From positions 1-64,000 of the forward strand of contig CAVRZY010000283.1 in the NCBI GenBank assembly GCA_963725415.1: 64,000 nt of DNA, in the 5' to 3' direction. Below, in pieces: positions 61,727 through 64,000 of this stretch. Position 1 is the stretch's first letter, and each line of letters starts with the position of its first letter. A model generated the notes under the pieces. It was given only the letters and a program-made list of their open reading frames with translations. It was not told the DNA's origin and ran no database searches. The translations under genes were made by a program, and so were the position numbers. The DNA is from CAVRZY01 sp963725415 (GTDB lineage: Bacteria > Acidobacteriota > Terriglobia > Bryobacterales > Bryobacteraceae).

Positions 61727-62287
61727 TCAGGCCCGGGTCGTCGCGGGGGCCGGGGAAGCCTCCTCCAGCACGCAGACGTCGCTGAGGTGGCGGTAGTCCT
61801 CGGCGTAGTCGAGACCGAAGCCCACCACAAACTCATCGGGGATCTGGAAGCCCACGTAGGCCACGTCCACTGGCCGGATGCGGCGGCTGGGCTTGTCGAG
61901 CAACGCCACAATGCGAAGCGAGCGCGGCCGCCTCTGGCGGAGCACGTGGATCAGGTAGTTCAGGGTGACGCCGCTATCCACGATGTCCTCGACCACCAGC
62001 ACGTCGGCGCCCTCGATCGAGGAATCAAGGTCCTTGGTCAGCTTGACCTCGCCCGAAGTGCTCTTGCCTTTGCCGTAGCTGGAGATCCCGATGAAGTCGA
62101 TGCGGGTCTGCCGTTTCATGGCGCGGGCCAGGTCGGCCAGGAAGAAGCAGGCGCCTTTGAGGATGGCGACCAGGTAAACCGGGCCGTCGGGATAGTCCCG
62201 GTCGATTTGGGCGCCGAGCTCCTGGATGCGGGCCTGAATCCGCTCGGCCGTCAGCAGCACGCGCAAAGAAGTCTTCGAGTCCGTCAT
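61727..62287 (-). CDS. hpt: Hypoxanthine phosphoribosyltransferase, 186 aa
   Basis: The PRPP-binding motif VLVVEDIVDSGVTLNYL is exact, and YLVAILKGACFFLADLARAM, DFIGISSYGKGKSTSGEVKL and DEFVVGFGLDYAEDYRHL complete the type I PRTase. It salvages hypoxanthine and guanine to IMP and GMP. ATG 62287 (MTDSKTSL) is preferred to an in-frame start 18 bases upstream, which would overlap the M15-like gene. Length is normal. Confidence 0.94.
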   Translation of the reverse strand: MTDSKTSLRVLLTAERIQARIQELGAQIDRDYPDGPVYLVAILKGACFFLADLARAMKRQTRIDFIGISSYGKGKSTSGEVKLTKDLDSSIEGADVLVVEDIVDSGVTLNYLIHVLRQRRPRSLRIVALLDKPSRRIRPVDVAYVGFQIPDEFVVGFGLDYAEDYRHLSDVCVLEEASPAPATTRA

Positions 62288-62291
62288 GGTC

Positions 62292-63128
62292 TCACCCGCC
62301 GCCACGCAGTGAGTCGCTGGGGGGTCCGATATGAATGTGGGGACCGGTGGACTTGCCCCGGAGGAAAGTGCGGAAAGCGAAGAAGGGAATGCGCGAGGCG
62401 CGCAGGAAATTTCGCAGCCAGATGCCCTCCGGCCGGTCGGGGTCTACGGCGATATCCACGCGCCCGCGATGATCGAATCCCAGAGCACGATGCACCGCCG
62501 TATCCCCTCGCGCGCTGATGGGCAGCGGTTTGGCAAAGCGCTTTTCGAAGGCCAGCGCGATTTCCTTCAGTTGCGCCCAGCGGAAGACGCCCTCGCCTTC
62601 GTAGCGTTCGGCCAAGCGGAGGTAGTCTTGGAGTTCGGGCGCCTGTTCCGGGGTGGCGAGGACGGCCTGCTCGACCCGGGCCATGTCCGCCAGTTGCCGC
62701 AGCAGACTGGCGCGCGAGTGCGCCAGGTTGAGGGTCCTGCGGCTGCGGTCCACTTCTTCGATGAAGGGCGTCAGGGAGAGCTGCGAAAGAGCTCCTTCCT
62801 CGACCAGTTTCTTGGCGTGCTCGAGTTTGGCCTTCTGGCGGTCGAAGCGGCGGGTGGCCGCCGCCACCATTTCATCGGCCTGCTGCTCGGTGAGATCCTC
62901 GATGGCCAGGTTGCCGTACAGGGTTTTCTCGAGGATCGCAGCATCCTGAGCGTCGGCCAGGTCCTGGCGTACCTGCTCGAGGCTGGTGCGAGGCAGAGCT
63001 CCCGCCTCGACCAGGGCCTCGACGCGGGCAGCCTCTTGCCGGGACCGCTGGAGGGCGGGTGAATCCGGCGCCTGAGCGCAGCACCAGACGGCACACGCCA
63101 GATTGACCAAGGCCAAGGACCGGAACAT
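62292..63128 (-). CDS. Secreted coiled-coil protein with C-terminal M15-like peptidase motif, 278 aa
   Basis: ATG 63128 begins a signal peptide (MFRSLALVNLACAVWCCAQA). Residues ~20-180 are helical and charged (LQRSRQEAARVEALVEAGAL, EVDRSRRTLNLAHSRASLLR), like the long helices of periplasmic adaptor proteins. The C-terminal ~80 residues, ALGFDHRGRVDIAVDPDRPE then STGPHIHIGPPSDSL, carry His...Asp...His-x-His in the order used by zinc D-Ala-D-Ala peptidases (M15). A peptidoglycan-related role is inferred. It heads the five-gene set and is divergent from rsfS. Confidence 0.6.
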   Translation of the reverse strand: MFRSLALVNLACAVWCCAQAPDSPALQRSRQEAARVEALVEAGALPRTSLEQVRQDLADAQDAAILEKTLYGNLAIEDLTEQQADEMVAAATRRFDRQKAKLEHAKKLVEEGALSQLSLTPFIEEVDRSRRTLNLAHSRASLLRQLADMARVEQAVLATPEQAPELQDYLRLAERYEGEGVFRWAQLKEIALAFEKRFAKPLPISARGDTAVHRALGFDHRGRVDIAVDPDRPEGIWLRNFLRASRIPFFAFRTFLRGKSTGPHIHIGPPSDSLRGGG

Positions 63129-63165
63129 CCTTATTGATTGTAGTACGATGGGTCCGAGGAGTTGA

Positions 63166-63570
63166 TTGCCCAAGCGAACTTACCATCCAGAAGCCACTCG
63201 ACAAGCAGCGCCACCTGAAGAATCCATCCGACTTCCCTGGGTGCTGGCGGCCCACGCAGCAGAGTCCAAGAAAGCCTCCCGCCTGCGCATCCTCGACTTG
63301 CGGGAGATCTCGTCGTTCACCGACTGTTTCGTGATCTGTTCGGGGTCGAACATGCGCCAGATCCAGGCCATCAGCGATGAGGTCGAGCTGGTATTGAAAC
63401 GGCATGGCCGCAGGCCGTTGGGCATCGAGGGGTACGAGCGCGCCGAATGGGTCCTGACAGACTACGGCGAGTTCATCGTGCACGTCTTTTCGGAAAGCGC
63501 GCGCGAGTTCTACGATCTGGAGCGGCTGTGGCGCCACGCCAAGGAAGTCGAGGTTCCGGCGGAGACTTGA
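63166..63570 (+). CDS. rsfS: Ribosomal silencing factor RsfS, 134 aa
   Basis: The core ILDLREISSFTDCFVICSGS, then NMRQIQAISDEVEL, GIEGYERAEWVLTDYGEFIV and HVFSESAREFYDLERLW is diagnostic of RsfS (Iojap). RsfS binds L14 of the 50S subunit and blocks subunit joining when nutrients are scarce. It starts at TTG 63166 after GAGGAG, with about 35 residues before the core, slightly longer than usual. nadD or rlmH, common neighbours, are not seen in the window. Confidence 0.92.
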   Translation: MPKRTYHPEATRQAAPPEESIRLPWVLAAHAAESKKASRLRILDLREISSFTDCFVICSGSNMRQIQAISDEVELVLKRHGRRPLGIEGYERAEWVLTDYGEFIVHVFSESAREFYDLERLWRHAKEVEVPAET

Positions 63571-63571
63571 A

Positions 63572-64000
63572 TCACCCGGAGCAGACTTCGGCGACCGTGG
63601 TAAAGCGGCCGCCGGCGGCGATGAACTCGTCCAGCATCGGGCGCGCGGCTTCCTTGTCCAAGCTTTGGATGGCGTCGGTGACCAGCTCGACCGGCTTGCC
63701 CAGGCGCAGCAGGCCCATTACGGCGCAACGCACGCAGTACTCGGTCACCACGCCGTAGACCACCGAGCGGCCGGCATTCAAGCGCTCGAGCACTCCGGAA
63801 AGATTGGGATTGGTGAACAGATCCAGGTGCTGCTTCTCCAGCAGGATCTGCTGGGCGCCTTCGATGGAGTACTCTCCGGGAGTGGTTGGGATCAGCACTC
63901 GCTTCTCCAGCAGCGTGGCCCCGGGCTTTTGCTGGCCGGTGGCGCCAGCGACGCAGTGTGCGGGCCATTGGGCAAACTCGGGATCATCCTCGGAGTGCGC
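63572..64000 (-). CDS. Isochorismatase/nicotinamidase-like cysteine hydrolase, C-terminal part, cut by the window edge
   Basis: Read from the edge: FAQWPAHCVAGATGQQKPGA, then LLEKRVLIPTTPGEYSI, and VYGVVTEYCVRCAVMGLLRL, with the catalytic Cys in TEYCVR, ending TTVAEVCSG. The PAHC.AGT-like block and the nucleophile loop match PncA-type amidohydrolases that convert nicotinamide to nicotinate for NAD salvage. The N-terminal Asp lies outside the window, so substrate cannot be judged. It converges with rsfS, ending one base after it. Confidence 0.85.
   Translation of the reverse strand, partial: AHSEDDPEFAQWPAHCVAGATGQQKPGATLLEKRVLIPTTPGEYSIEGAQQILLEKQHLDLFTNPNLSGVLERLNAGRSVVYGVVTEYCVRCAVMGLLRLGKPVELVTDAIQSLDKEAARPMLDEFIAAGGRFTTVAEVCSG

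Overview
This window looks like an Acidobacteriota chromosome, most likely the Bryobacterales/Solibacter branch. The taxonomic call is inferred from gene content: two long MacB/FtsX-type permeases of the acidobacterial duplicated orphan permease (ADOP) kind, one behind a PadR regulator; a von Willebrand protein of the acidobacterial VWFA-related type; a 1,172-residue Oar-like TonB-dependent receptor with a divergent winged-helix membrane regulator; and many Tat-exported or secreted sugar-active proteins. DNA is GC-rich on both strands with little spacer.

Layout. 1-5.2 kb is badly degraded: a frameshifted ABC-F ATPase, two tandem secreted beta-sandwich paralogues, a frameshifted outer-membrane/SdrD-type protein, a chaperone-like fragment, and the first ~38 codons of a Ser/Thr kinase joined to that fragment. 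5.2-14.3 kb is accessory: two ADOP permeases, a beta-propeller fused to an ACT-like domain, three copies of a hairpin repeat, and remnants of a sodium:solute symporter and an amidohydrolase. 14.5-27.5 kb holds a YncE-like propeller, RpoD, HicBA, the AAA+ protein YifB/ComM plus a broken second copy of its 3' end, a metallophosphoesterase, a putative glycosidase, TsaB, a cupin, a GH172-type enzyme and a response regulator. 27.6-41.1 kb is largely housekeeping: TrpD, the overlapping sucC-sucD-ndk set, RNase P RNA, a peptidase/FGE fusion, MazEF, SppA and RluD. 41.2-46.6 kb is the TonB receptor and its regulator. 47-51.6 kb has an IS1182-like element abutting recA, a second tandem recA, and an HU-like gene with promoter and terminator. 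51.7-58.7 kb runs tatA, a zinc-ribbon/RDD protein, a HAD hydrolase, a tiny flagellar-rod-like protein, and a 1,332-residue fusion of topoisomerase III with RecQ helicase. 58.8-64 kb ends with a coiled-coil repeat protein, a close-packed five-gene minus-strand set (M15-like peptidase, hpt, GH88, PEBP protein, Tat-exported TIM barrel), rsfS and part of a cysteine hydrolase.

The most interesting part is the DNA-repair stretch. Two recA paralogues lie within 2.4 kb, an IS element sits against the promoter of the first, a 149-bp palindromic element separates them, and about 4 kb further on a single polypeptide carries both topoisomerase III and RecQ. That pair normally acts as two proteins in Holliday-junction dissolution; the domain order is the reverse of reverse gyrase (topoisomerase first, helicase second).

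Limits: all calls come from reading the sequence and family knowledge, with no database search. Single-base frameshifts in otherwise good genes (padR, hicA, the GH172 gene, a TPR gene) could be sequencing errors; those in the first 5 kb are too many to judge from sequence alone.
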